Source: an uncultured Roseobacter sp. (GTDB taxonomy: Bacteria; Pseudomonadota; Alphaproteobacteria; Rhodobacterales; Rhodobacteraceae). From it: DNA of 64,000 nt. Shown here piece by piece: positions 46,356-54,658 of the stretch (the first letter of the stretch is position 1; each line of letters starts with the position of its first letter). The position numbers were made by a program, and so were the translations under genes. The notes below the pieces were generated by a model. It ran no database searches, was not told the DNA's origin, and saw only the letters and a list, made by a program, of their open reading frames with translations. The stretch spans positions 1 to 64,000 of the forward strand of contig NZ_CANLQB010000004.1 of assembly GCF_947493125.1 (NCBI RefSeq), written 5' to 3'.

Positions 46356-46377
46356 AAAGGCAGGGCGGTTGACCTTT
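46356..46377 (-). promoter_or_regulatory. Candidate S6:S18-binding leader hairpin of rpsF
   Basis: In the minus-strand leader, AAAGG and CCTTT pair around a 12-base loop TCAACCGCCCTG, 33-54 bases ahead of rpsF. The loop holds the CCG triplet expected in the known S6:S18 leader motif. The full consensus cannot be confirmed by eye. Confidence 0.35.
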
Positions 46378-46575
46378 TGCGGCCCCACCACGAGAGACTG
46401 CGCGGTTCATATATGTGCAAAAGGATGCGTCCGTATACACGCTTTGGCCTGTGGTGCAAGGGTGCAGGGCGGGATGTTCGCTGGCGCGCAGCATTTGTTC
46501 GGGGCTGTGGAATTGTCACGCCCGGTGAAAGCCCCACATTAAGATTATGTGTTCAACAAACCGGAGGTTCCCTCG

Positions 46576-47148
46576 ATGAAATCCCTTGTTCTTGCCGCCG
46601 CTCTGGCCGCATCTGCCGGCATGGCGTCCGCTGCCGCCGAGAAATACGTGCTCGATGCCAGCCACAGCCAGGTTTTGTTCAGCTACGACCACTTGGGCTA
46701 TTCCACCACCTTCGGCATGTTCTCGGGCTTTGAAGGCGAGATCATGTTCGATCAGGACGATCCGACGGCCTCTTCGGTGACCGTCTCGATGCCGGTCAAG
46801 AGCATGTTCACCGGCTGGGAAAAGCGCGAGGATCACTTCTTTTCCGCCGATTTCTTCGGGGCGGAGGACGATGATATGATCACATTCACGTCAACGGCGA
46901 TCGAGGTGACCGGTGAGGACACGGCGAAGATCACCGGCGATCTGACCATGAACGATGTGACCCAATCGGTGGTGCTGGATGCGGTGCTGAACCAGACCGG
47001 CACGCACCCGATGGCCAACAAGGAATGGGCCGGTTTCGATGCCACCACGACGCTGCTGCGTTCGGATTTCGGGCTGGGCGCCTTCGCGCCTGCGGTGAGT
47101 GACGAGGTGGAGGTGCGCATTTCCATCGAGGCCAGCAAAGCGGAGTAA
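46576..47148 (+). CDS. YceI-family periplasmic protein
   Basis: A 190-residue product with signal peptide (MKSLVLAAALAASAGMASAA) and a complete YceI lipocalin-like barrel: YVLDASHSQVLFSYDHLGYS, then EGEIMFDQDD, MFTGWEKREDHFFSADFF, and ITGDLTMNDVTQ. YceI barrels bind polyprenyl chains or amides. The start at 46576 gives the signal peptide. A convergent gene downstream encodes a YceI domain fused to a cytochrome. Confidence 0.88.
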   Translation: MKSLVLAAALAASAGMASAAAEKYVLDASHSQVLFSYDHLGYSTTFGMFSGFEGEIMFDQDDPTASSVTVSMPVKSMFTGWEKREDHFFSADFFGAEDDDMITFTSTAIEVTGEDTAKITGDLTMNDVTQSVVLDAVLNQTGTHPMANKEWAGFDATTTLLRSDFGLGAFAPAVSDEVEVRISIEASKAE

Positions 47149-47170
47149 CCGCTCGTCCTGGATCTAATGG

Positions 47171-47203
47171 GGGCCGCGTCCGCAGTTCGGGCGCGGCCCT
47201 TTT
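47171..47203 (+). terminator. Intrinsic terminator of the YceI gene
   Basis: GGGCCGCG (47171-47178) pairs perfectly with CGCGGCCC (47192-47199), followed by TTTT. It is 23 bp past the stop codon. Confidence 0.85.
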
Positions 47204-47266
47204 CCTTGCGCTGTCCCGCCAGTGAGTCCGGGCGCGATATGAGTATTTTTGGAAGAATGAAGCGGA

Positions 47267-48484
47267 TCAGCTTTCTGGCGTCTCGGTCGTGCCTTGGCTG
47301 GCCGTCAGGGAGATGTTCACGGCAACGGAGAAGCCGAGCGCGCCCTCGTCGGTCTGGCTGTCGCCGATGCCGTAGTTGCGCCGGTCAAGCTCGGTCGTGG
47401 CGGTGACGGTGGCGGTACCATCGGTGATTTGCAGATCGAAGGGGAAGGAGACGGGCACCGATTGGTCCTTGATCGTCAAGGTACCGTCTGCGGTGTAGCC
47501 GTCAGCGGTGCGGATGAGGTCTGCCGTGTAGCGGGCCGTTGGGAAGGCCTCCGCGTTGAAGAAATCCGCGCCCATCGCCTGGCCGGTGACTGAGCCGAGG
47601 GCGAGCGAGCCTATGGCGATGGTCACATCGACGGTGCCCGCGGGGCCTTCGGTGACACTGTTGTCGAAGGTGATGGCGGCGGTCCAGTCGGCAAAGCTGC
47701 CGGTCACGTCGGAGCCGAGTTGCTTGACGGTGATGGCGATCTCGCCCTCTTGCACGGCCCAGTCCGATTGCACGGCCTCGAGCTCGGCGGCGGCCACGGC
47801 GACGGTGTGTTTTTCGTAGAGACCCAGCGCATTGCCGATGCCGAGGGCCCCCGCCCAGATCACCAGCGCGCTGATCAGTGGCAGGGCCACGTGATGCGGC
47901 GTGAGCGGCGCGAGGATGGCGGGTTTGCCGGGCAGCATCCGCAGCAGCGTGGCGTCCTTGTCGATGATGTGGTGTTTCAGGGCGCCCGCGATATGCAGGA
48001 GGATCGAGCCTGCAAGCACGCGTTCGAAGACGATGTGCAGACCGGCTGCGGTGGAGGCGAGGGTTTCGGATTTGGGCACGAAGGGCAGGTTTTGCCCCAG
48101 AGGCCACCAGATCGGCGCGAAGCCGTCGGTGGCGGCGTGATGGATCCAGCCCGAGAGCGGTACCAGCAGCAGCGAGCCGTAGAGCAGCCAGTGCACGGTC
48201 TCGGCGGCGAGGCTTTCGAGTTTGCGGTCGGGGTGCAGCAGGGTGGGCTTCGGTTGTCCGAGCGCCCAGAGGATGCGCGCGAGGGCCACGAAGAAGACGG
48301 TGACGCCCAGGGTCTTGTGCAGTGAGAAGAGCCAGGCCTTTTGGGCCAGCTGCTCGGAGGTCTCGTAGGGCAGCCAGTTGGCGTAGATGCCCAGCGGGAT
48401 CAGCGTGAGGATCAGCAGGGCGGTGAGCCAGTGGAAGGTCTTGGTGACCCCGCCGTAGTGGGTGGATGTGTTGGACAGGGCCAT
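47267..48484 (-). CDS. Cytochrome b561-YceI fusion protein
   Basis: A 405-residue membrane protein. Residues 1-180 form a four-helix b561-type cytochrome with haem histidines in KTFHWLTALL, LFSLHKTLG, SGWIHHAATDG and GLHIVFERVLAGSILLHIAG. A fifth helix (VALPLISALVIWAGALGIG) leads to a periplasmic YceI barrel (GSFADWTAAITFDNSV, FPTARYTADLIRTADGY). This pairing suggests electron transfer to a quinone or lipid carried by the barrel. It is convergent with a free-standing YceI gene. Confidence 0.88.
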   Translation of the reverse strand: MALSNTSTHYGGVTKTFHWLTALLILTLIPLGIYANWLPYETSEQLAQKAWLFSLHKTLGVTVFFVALARILWALGQPKPTLLHPDRKLESLAAETVHWLLYGSLLLVPLSGWIHHAATDGFAPIWWPLGQNLPFVPKSETLASTAAGLHIVFERVLAGSILLHIAGALKHHIIDKDATLLRMLPGKPAILAPLTPHHVALPLISALVIWAGALGIGNALGLYEKHTVAVAAAELEAVQSDWAVQEGEIAITVKQLGSDVTGSFADWTAAITFDNSVTEGPAGTVDVTIAIGSLALGSVTGQAMGADFFNAEAFPTARYTADLIRTADGYTADGTLTIKDQSVPVSFPFDLQITDGTATVTATTELDRRNYGIGDSQTDEGALGFSVAVNISLTASQGTTETPES

Positions 48485-48671
48485 GTGCCGTCTCCGAAGC
48501 CTGTTGCGTTGCTCTTAGAGTAGGGGGTCTGGCGCCTGCGGCAATGGCGCTGGGCGCACAGAGTATGCGCGGTGCTGCTCATGGCAGGTGCAGAGTTTCG
48601 CGCGTCCAGCCGTTGCGCCCCTAGTTCGGGCAGGCTAAGCGGGGGGACAAGAACCAGGACGGGGGCATATC

Positions 48672-49604
48672 ATGAGCACGGCATTCGTATTTCCGGGGCA
48701 GGGCGCCCAGACCATCGGCATGGGCCGGGCATTGGCGGAGGCCTATCCGGGCGCGAGGGCGGTCTTCGACGAGGTGGATGACGCCTTGGGCGAAAAGCTG
48801 AGCGCGCTGATCTGGGAGGGGGAGATCGAGACGCTGACCCTGACCGAGAACGCGCAGCCGGCGCTGATGGCGACCTCAATGGCGGCGCTGCGGGCGCTGG
48901 AGGCGGAAGGGCTTGGCCTGGAGCGTGCGAGCCATGTCGCGGGGCATTCGCTGGGGGAGTATTCGGCGCTGGCGGCGGCAGGTGCGGTGTCGGTGGCGGA
49001 TGCGGCGCGGCTCTTGCGCACGCGCGGGTTGGCGATGCAGCAGGCGGTGCCGGTGGGTCAGGGGGCCATGGCGGCGGTGCTGGGGCTGGACTTCGATACC
49101 GTGACCGAGGTGGCTGAGACAGCGGCGGAAGGTCAGGTCTGTCAGGTCGCCAATGAGAACGATCCGGCGCAGAATGTGGTGTCGGGGGACAAGGATGCTG
49201 TGGAGCGGGCCTGTGTGCTGGCCAAGGAGGCGGGCGCGAAGCGGGCGTTGATGCTGCCGGTGTCGGCGCCATTCCACTGCGCGCTGATGGCGCCGGCAGC
49301 GGAGAAGATGGCCGAGGCGCTGGAGAATGTTGCGATGACCGCGCCCGCCGTGCCGCTGGTGGCGAATGTGACAGCGGAGGCGGTGAGTGATCCTGCAGAG
49401 ATCAAGGCGCTGCTGATCAAACAGGTCACGGGGCAGGTGCGCTGGAAGACCTCGGTCGAGTGGATGGCGGCAAACGGCGTGACGGGGTTCTGGGAAATCG
49501 GAGCGGGCAAGGCGCTGACGGGCATGATCCGGCGCATCGCGCGGGAAGCGGAGGCGCGCAGCGTGGGCGCGCCCGAGGATATCAAGGCAATTTTGGAAGG
49601 CTGA
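48672..49604 (+). CDS. fabD: Malonyl-CoA:ACP transacylase
   Basis: A 310-residue enzyme that loads malonate onto ACP. It begins TAFVFPGQGAQTIGMGRALA and has the nucleophile Ser93 in GHSLGEYSAL. His and Gln partners lie in the conserved PVSAPFHCALMAP region. First of a fatty-acid group, 3 bp before fabG. Confidence 0.97.
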   Translation: MSTAFVFPGQGAQTIGMGRALAEAYPGARAVFDEVDDALGEKLSALIWEGEIETLTLTENAQPALMATSMAALRALEAEGLGLERASHVAGHSLGEYSALAAAGAVSVADAARLLRTRGLAMQQAVPVGQGAMAAVLGLDFDTVTEVAETAAEGQVCQVANENDPAQNVVSGDKDAVERACVLAKEAGAKRALMLPVSAPFHCALMAPAAEKMAEALENVAMTAPAVPLVANVTAEAVSDPAEIKALLIKQVTGQVRWKTSVEWMAANGVTGFWEIGAGKALTGMIRRIAREAEARSVGAPEDIKAILEG

Positions 49605-49607
49605 GAC

Positions 49608-50345
49608 ATGTTTGATCTGACAGGCAAGAGCGCGCTGATCACCGGCGCATCGGGCGGCATCGGCGCGGAGATCGCGCGGGCGCTGCATGGCGCGGGCGCA
49701 ACGGTGGGGCTGTCGGGCACGCGGGTGGACCCGCTGGATGCGCTGGCCTCCGAACTGACGGAGCGGGCGCATGTGCTGCCCTGCAACCTCAGCGATATGG
49801 CGGCGGTTGAGGCGCTGCCGAAGCAGGCGGCAGAGGCCATGGGGGCCGTCGACATTCTGGTCAACAACGCGGGCATCACGCGCGACAATCTCTTCATGCG
49901 GATGTCGGATGAGGAGTGGCAGTCGGTGCTGGATGTGAACCTCTCGGCCACCTTCAAGCTGTGCAAGGGCGTGATGCGCGGCATGATGAAGGCGCGCTGG
50001 GGGCGGATCGTGAATATCTCCTCTGTTGTGGGGGCCACGGGCAATCCGGGCCAGGCGAACTATGCCGCCTCAAAGGCCGGGATGGTCGGCATGTCGAAGA
50101 GCCTTGCCTATGAGGTCGCAAGCCGTGGGATTACCGTGAATGCGGTCGCGCCCGGGTTTATCGAGACGGCGATGACAGACAAGCTGACGGACGACCAAAA
50201 GTCTGGAATCATGGGGCAAATTCCTGCCGGGCGGATGGGCACGCCTGCGGAAATCGGCGCAGCGGTGCTTTATCTTGCAAGCCCGGAGGCGGCCTATGTG
50301 ACCGGGACCACCTTGCATGTGAACGGCGGTATGGCCATGTTGTAG
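49608..50345 (+). CDS. fabG: 3-oxoacyl-ACP reductase
   Basis: A 245-residue SDR that reduces the beta-keto group in chain elongation, using NADPH. It has cofactor motif TGASGGIG (residues 12-19), NNAGITRDNL and catalytic YAASKAGMVG. It ends with the YVTGTTLHVNGGMAM tail typical of FabG. It is translationally close to fabD. Confidence 0.97.
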   Translation: MFDLTGKSALITGASGGIGAEIARALHGAGATVGLSGTRVDPLDALASELTERAHVLPCNLSDMAAVEALPKQAAEAMGAVDILVNNAGITRDNLFMRMSDEEWQSVLDVNLSATFKLCKGVMRGMMKARWGRIVNISSVVGATGNPGQANYAASKAGMVGMSKSLAYEVASRGITVNAVAPGFIETAMTDKLTDDQKSGIMGQIPAGRMGTPAEIGAAVLYLASPEAAYVTGTTLHVNGGMAML

Positions 50346-50595
50346 GTCACATTTGCGGCCCCCAACCAGAGGGTGCACAATGCGTTTGCCATCTGTGTCG
50401 CTTGTGCTAAAGGGGGCGCAGATTCTTGACCTCACCTGCCGGTGTTGGCATGTGAATTGATCCGAAACGGCACAGCGACAGGCGTGCTGAGCCGGACAGA
50501 GCCGCCCCTTTGGGGCACAGGCCCCCGCTTTGCCAAGATGGCGGGTGGCGGGCAACCGAAAGGGGCCAGTCGGCCCGAACGAATGAGGGACTATT

Positions 50596-50829
50596 ATGAG
50601 CGACGTCGCAGATCGCGTGAAGAAAATCGTGGTGGAGCACCTGGGTGTGGAAGAGGACAAAGTGACCGAGAATGCGTCGTTCATCGACGATCTTGGCGCC
50701 GACAGCCTCGACACCGTTGAGCTGGTGATGGCCTTCGAAGAAGAGTTCGGTATCGAAATTCCAGACGATGCAGCCGAAACGATCCAGACGTTCGGCGACG
50801 CGGTGAAGTTCATTTCTGAAGCTTCCTGA
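50596..50829 (+). CDS. acpP: Acyl carrier protein
   Basis: A 77-residue acidic protein. Ser37 in [17 protein letters not shown] is the phosphopantetheine site. It lies 250 bp after fabG with its own upstream region. No gene is seen in that interval, and high independent expression is expected. Confidence 0.97.
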   Translation: MSDVADRVKKIVVEHLGVEEDKVTENASFIDDLGADSLDTVELVMAFEEEFGIEIPDDAAETIQTFGDAVKFISEAS

Positions 50830-50860
50830 GTTCCGCCGGGACAACCCGGCGTCGACCGAG

Positions 50861-50894
50861 AAAAGGGCGTCTTTCCGAAAGGAGGACGCCTTTT
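50861..50894 (+). terminator. Intrinsic terminator of acpP
   Basis: AAAAGGGCGTC (50861-50871) pairs with GACGCCTTTT (50885-50894) with one bulge, giving a stem ending in T residues. It starts 32 bp after the acpP stop. Confidence 0.82.
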
Positions 50895-50993
50895 GCTATG
50901 GCGGGTTCGCTCAGGGGTTGAATTGACGGGGGGAGTTGCGCCACTCTGTGCGCAGAGGGCGCCAAGCCCCGGCAAGCGAGCAGAGGCAGCGAG

Positions 50994-51527
50994 ATGTCGC
51001 GCACCATACCCACCATCAACACGCAGCGCCTCACTTTGCGGGGCATGCGGCCGGAGGACTTCAAACGCTACGCAGAGATCTGGGCGATGCCGCAGGTCGT
51101 GCAGCATATCAGCGGTGAGCCCTGGCCCAAGTCGAAAGCGTGGGACGCGTTTCTGCGCAATGCGGGGCATTGGCAGATCACGGGTTTCGGGCAATGGGCG
51201 ATCCATCGGCACCGTGCGCCGGAGATGTCCGGACAGGTCGGGTTTTTCTATGCCAAGCGCGATCTGGGCGAGGATTTTGATGCCTATCCCGAGGCGGGCT
51301 GGGTGCTGAGCCCGGATGCGCATGGGCAGGGCTTTGGCATGGAAGCGGCCCGGGCTGCGCATGACTGGTTTGACCGGGTGGTGACCGGGCATCTGGTCTG
51401 CATGATCGCGCCGGAGCATGCGGCGTCTCTGCGCATTGCGGAGGCGATGGGGTACCAGGTGATGCGCGATGCGGAGTATTCGGGAGGTGCCGTGCGGTTG
51501 CTGGCACGCAAGGGACCGCCACAGTAA
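50994..51527 (+). CDS. GNAT acetyltransferase (RimJ/RimL type)
   Basis: A 177-residue acetyltransferase. It begins with the family ITxRLxLR strand (TINTQRLTLRGMRPEDFKRY) and has the acetyl-CoA loop in SPDAHGQGFGMEAARAAHDW, though the usual Q/RxxGxG/A is represented as HGQGFG. The acceptor is unknown. It is inserted between acpP and fabF. Confidence 0.85.
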   Translation: MSRTIPTINTQRLTLRGMRPEDFKRYAEIWAMPQVVQHISGEPWPKSKAWDAFLRNAGHWQITGFGQWAIHRHRAPEMSGQVGFFYAKRDLGEDFDAYPEAGWVLSPDAHGQGFGMEAARAAHDWFDRVVTGHLVCMIAPEHAASLRIAEAMGYQVMRDAEYSGGAVRLLARKGPPQ

Positions 51528-51617
51528 GCACGGCCCGCGTCGTGGCGTGCGGTGCGCTCTTGCATCAAAACCACAGGGCGCTGTATGGGAGGGCACGAAT
51601 TTGGAAGGGGCATTGCG

Positions 51618-52877
51618 ATGCGCAGAGTAGTTGTCACCGGGTTGGGTCTGGTGACCCCGCTGGCGGATGGGGTCGAGGCGAGCTGGTCGCGGATTCTGGA
51701 CGGGCAGTCCGGTGCCGGGCCGATCACACAGTTCGATCCTGCGCGGGTGATCACGCAATACGCCTGCGAAGTGCCGCGCGGCGATGGCTCGGACGGGACG
51801 TTCAATGCGGATGCTTATATGGAGCCGAAGGACCAGCGGAAGATCGACACCTTTATCCTGTTTGGCATGGCGGCGGCGCAGCAGGCGGTGGAGGATTCAG
51901 GTTGGCAGCCGCAGGATCTGGAGAGCCTGGAGCGCACCGGTGTGCTGATCGGCTCCGGCATCGGCGGGCTGAATTCGATTGCGAATACCGCGATCATGAT
52001 GAACGAGAAGGGGCCGCGGCGTGTGTCACCCTTCTTTGTGCCGGGGGCGCTGATCAACCTGATCTCGGGTCAGGTGTCGATCAAATACGGCTTCAAGGGG
52101 CCGAACCATTCGGTGGTGACGGCCTGTTCCACGGGTGCGCATGCGATTGGCGATGCGAGCCGTCTCATTCAGCATGGCGATGCGGACGTGATGATCGCAG
52201 GTGGTGCCGAGGCGGCGATCTGCGAGATCGGGATTGCCGGGTTCAACGCCTGCAAGGCGCTGAGCACCAAGCGTGGCGATGACCCGCAAAAGGCCAGCCG
52301 GCCCTATGACGAGGACCGCGATGGGTTCGTCATGGGCGAGGGCGCGGGCATTGTGGTGCTGGAAGAGTACGAGCACGCGAAGGCGCGCGGGGCGAAGATC
52401 TACGCGGAAGTGCTGGGGTATGGGCTGTCGGGCGATGCTTATCACATCACGGCCCCGTCGGAGGACGGTGAGGGCGGTGAGCGGTCGATGCGCGCGGCGC
52501 TGAAGAATGCCGGGCTGGAGCCGAAGGATGTGGACTATATCAATGCGCATGGCACCTCGACCATGGCGGATACCATCGAGCTGGGCGCGGTCGAGCGCCT
52601 GATGGGAGAGCATGCGGACAAGGTGACGATGTCCTCGACCAAATCGGCCACCGGGCATTTGCTGGGGGCGGCTGGCGCCATCGAGGCGATTTTCTCGATC
52701 CTCGCGATCCGCGATCAGGTGGCGCCGCCCACGATCAACCTCGACAACCCGGCGGTGGAGACTGCCATCGACCTGGCGCCCAACGCCAAGCGCGAGCGGG
52801 AGGTCAATGTGGCCCTGTCGAACTCCTTTGGCTTTGGCGGCACCAATGCGAGCGTCATCTTTGGGAAAGTGAACTGA
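51618..52877 (+). CDS. fabF: 3-oxoacyl-ACP synthase II
   Basis: A 419-residue condensing enzyme for chain elongation. It begins MRRVVVTGLGLVTPLADGVE. The catalytic Cys lies in VTACSTGAHAIGDA, and the two His residues in NAHGTSTMADTIE and KSATGHLLGAAGAIEA. The start at 51618 gives the normal N-terminus. Its stop overlaps the mltG start. Confidence 0.97.
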   Translation: MRRVVVTGLGLVTPLADGVEASWSRILDGQSGAGPITQFDPARVITQYACEVPRGDGSDGTFNADAYMEPKDQRKIDTFILFGMAAAQQAVEDSGWQPQDLESLERTGVLIGSGIGGLNSIANTAIMMNEKGPRRVSPFFVPGALINLISGQVSIKYGFKGPNHSVVTACSTGAHAIGDASRLIQHGDADVMIAGGAEAAICEIGIAGFNACKALSTKRGDDPQKASRPYDEDRDGFVMGEGAGIVVLEEYEHAKARGAKIYAEVLGYGLSGDAYHITAPSEDGEGGERSMRAALKNAGLEPKDVDYINAHGTSTMADTIELGAVERLMGEHADKVTMSSTKSATGHLLGAAGAIEAIFSILAIRDQVAPPTINLDNPAVETAIDLAPNAKREREVNVALSNSFGFGGTNASVIFGKVN

Positions 52878-54043
52878 TGTGGCGACATATCGCCTCTAAT
52901 GCCGTGACCCTGCTGATCGTGCTGCTGTTTCTGATGGGCGGCGTGATCCTCTGGGGCAAGGGACAGTATGAGGCGGCCGGGCCGCTGGAGCAGGCGATCT
53001 GTCTGGATGTGCCGAGCGGCACCAACATGCGCCGGGTCAGCCTGGACCTGGAAGAACAGGGGGCGGTGAGCTCGTCGACCATTTTCCGCATGGGGGCGGA
53101 CTATGCCGAGAAGACGAGCCAACTGAAGGCGGGCAGCTATCTGGTGGATCCGGGTGCGTCGATGGAAGAGATCGTCGATATCGTGACGCGGGGCGGGGCG
53201 AGCACCTGCGGTACGGAAGTGGTGTACCGGATCGGGGTGAACCGGCTGGGCGTGCAGGTGCGCGAGCTGGACCCCGGGACGAACCGCTTTGAGGAGCGGG
53301 CAAGCTTCAACCCCGCCGAAGACGAGACGCCCGAGATTTATGCGGAGAAGAAAGAGCAGGCCGATACGCGGCTCCGCGTGGCACTGGCCGAAGGCGTGAC
53401 GAGCTGGCAGGTGGTGGAGAGCCTGAAGGCGATGGATGTACTGGAGGGATCGGTCGACGAGTTGCCGCCCGAAGGGTCTCTGGCACCGGACAGCTATGAG
53501 GTGCGGCCAGGGGACGATCGCGCGGAGATCATCGCGCGGATGCAGGCGGCGCAGGAGCTGCGTGTGGCACAGGCCTGGCTCAATCGCGATGAGAACCTGC
53601 CCATCGAGACGCCGGAGGAGCTGTTGGTGCTGGCGTCGATCATCGAGAAAGAGACGGGTGTTGCGGAAGAGCGCGGGCAGGTGGCCAGCGTCTTTGTGAA
53701 CCGGCTGAACCGGGGGATGCGGCTGCAGACGGACCCGACGGTGATTTACGGGGTCACCGAAGGCAAGGGCGTGCTGGGGCGCGGGCTGCGGCAGAGCGAG
53801 CTGCGCGCGGCGACGCCCTGGAACACTTATGTGATCGAAGGGCTGCCGCCGACGCCGATTGCGAACCCGGGGACCGCCAGCCTGGAGGCGGCGGCGCGGC
53901 CTCTGGAGACGCCTTATGTGTTCTTCGTGGCGGATGGCACGGGCGGGCATGCCTTTGCCGAGACGCTGGACGAGCACAACCGGAACGTCGCCAGGTGGCG
54001 TGAGATCGAAGCGGAGCGCGCCAATCAATCCTCGGGGAATTGA
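52877..54043 (+). CDS. mltG: Endolytic murein transglycosylase MltG
   Basis: A 388-residue inner-membrane protein with one N-terminal helix, a LysM-like region, and the YceG/MltG catalytic domain: LVLASIIEKETGVAEERGQV (catalytic Glu), RLQTDPTVIYG and LRAATPWNTYVIEGLPPTPI. It cuts growing glycan strands and limits their length. It overlaps fabF by 1 base. It lies directly before the GTA control region. Confidence 0.95.
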   Translation: MWRHIASNAVTLLIVLLFLMGGVILWGKGQYEAAGPLEQAICLDVPSGTNMRRVSLDLEEQGAVSSSTIFRMGADYAEKTSQLKAGSYLVDPGASMEEIVDIVTRGGASTCGTEVVYRIGVNRLGVQVRELDPGTNRFEERASFNPAEDETPEIYAEKKEQADTRLRVALAEGVTSWQVVESLKAMDVLEGSVDELPPEGSLAPDSYEVRPGDDRAEIIARMQAAQELRVAQAWLNRDENLPIETPEELLVLASIIEKETGVAEERGQVASVFVNRLNRGMRLQTDPTVIYGVTEGKGVLGRGLRQSELRAATPWNTYVIEGLPPTPIANPGTASLEAAARPLETPYVFFVADGTGGHAFAETLDEHNRNVARWREIEAERANQSSGN

Positions 54044-54151
54044 GGGCAGCGGGGCGGCGGCCTGAAAGCCCGCCGGACCTGTTGGTTTTACGGGGCTTTC
54101 GCGGTTTGACTGGCAGGCTTGTGGCGCGTGCAGCGCCGAAATCGTTAATGG

Positions 54152-54163
54152 CACCGTACGGTG
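54152..54163. promoter_or_regulatory. 12-bp palindrome upstream of the GTA promoter
   Basis: CACCGTACGGTG is exactly self-complementary. Its core CGTACGGT recurs at 54199-54206, inside the spacer of the GTA promoter, 44 bp away centre to centre. This is close to four helical turns. The arrangement suggests a cooperative binding site for a regulator of the GTA cluster. Confidence 0.55.
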
Positions 54164-54189
54164 GGTCGCTGTTAACAATTTGATTTTTC

Positions 54190-54218
54190 TTGACTTTGCG
54201 TACGGTCACACGTATAAC
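54190..54218 (+). promoter_or_regulatory. Sigma70-type promoter of the GTA cluster
   Basis: TTGACT (54190-54195) and TATAAC (54213-54218) are separated by exactly 17 bases, a near-consensus -35/-10 pair. It lies about 108 bp ahead of g1 in an AT-richer island than its surroundings. The spacer carries the repeated CGTACGGT. Confidence 0.7.
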
Positions 54219-54225
54219 TTGTGAC
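54205..54225. promoter_or_regulatory. Inverted repeat around the GTA -10 box (GTCACA-N9-TGTGAC)
   Basis: GTCACA (54205-54210) and TGTGAC (54220-54225) are perfect 6-bp arms. The 9-base centre contains the TATAAC -10 element. A protein bound here would block RNA polymerase, so it is a natural repressor operator. It overlaps the right end of the CGTACGGT repeat. Confidence 0.6.
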
Positions 54226-54244
54226 ATGCTAGAAGAAGTGGGCG

Positions 54245-54280
54245 AACGACCCCGGGAGTGATCCCGTCGGGTCGTTTTTT
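54245..54280 (+). terminator. Intrinsic terminator or attenuator in the GTA leader
   Basis: AACGACCC (54245-54252) pairs perfectly with GGGTCGTT (54269-54276). An inner stem CGGGA/TCCCG (54253-54257 with 54262-54266) completes the hairpin. Six T residues follow (54275-54280). It lies between the promoter and g1, so it would stop most transcripts before the structural genes unless bypassed. Confidence 0.75.
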
Positions 54281-54325
54281 CGTTTCTCTCGTGCGGAGAC
54301 TACGCGCATGAGAGGTAGAACCTGA

Positions 54326-54658
54326 ATGACCTTAATCACCCCGGAGCACGTAGAGTCGCAGACCGAAGACCTTCTGAACTCGGTCCTCGGTTCCATCAGA
54401 GATCTGCGAAAAGAACTGGAAGACCTGAGAGAACGGGTCCGCACATCTGATGGAGCAGTGACAGCGCAGAGCACCAAGACAGTGACGCAAGCCGCGACGC
54501 TGCTGGAGACCTGCCAGAAAGTGGAGAACCGCCTTGTCGAATGTCGAAGCAAACATGCAGGGATCGCCCAAGGGGGCTATGCCCTCGATCTCGAAAAAGC
54601 ACGGGCTACGATTGGGCGCAAGCTGGATCGGCTCCGCATCACGCGACCTGCAGGATGA
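54326..54658 (+). CDS. GTA g1, small terminase-like protein
   Basis: A 110-residue helical protein with LLNSVLGSIRDLRKELEDLR near the start and a coiled C-terminal half. It occupies the place of Rhodobacter capsulatus GTA g1, reported to be the small terminase. No DNA-binding motif is obvious by eye. It overlaps g2 in another frame. Identification rests largely on position and general similarity. Confidence 0.75.
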   Translation: MTLITPEHVESQTEDLLNSVLGSIRDLRKELEDLRERVRTSDGAVTAQSTKTVTQAATLLETCQKVENRLVECRSKHAGIAQGGYALDLEKARATIGRKLDRLRITRPAG

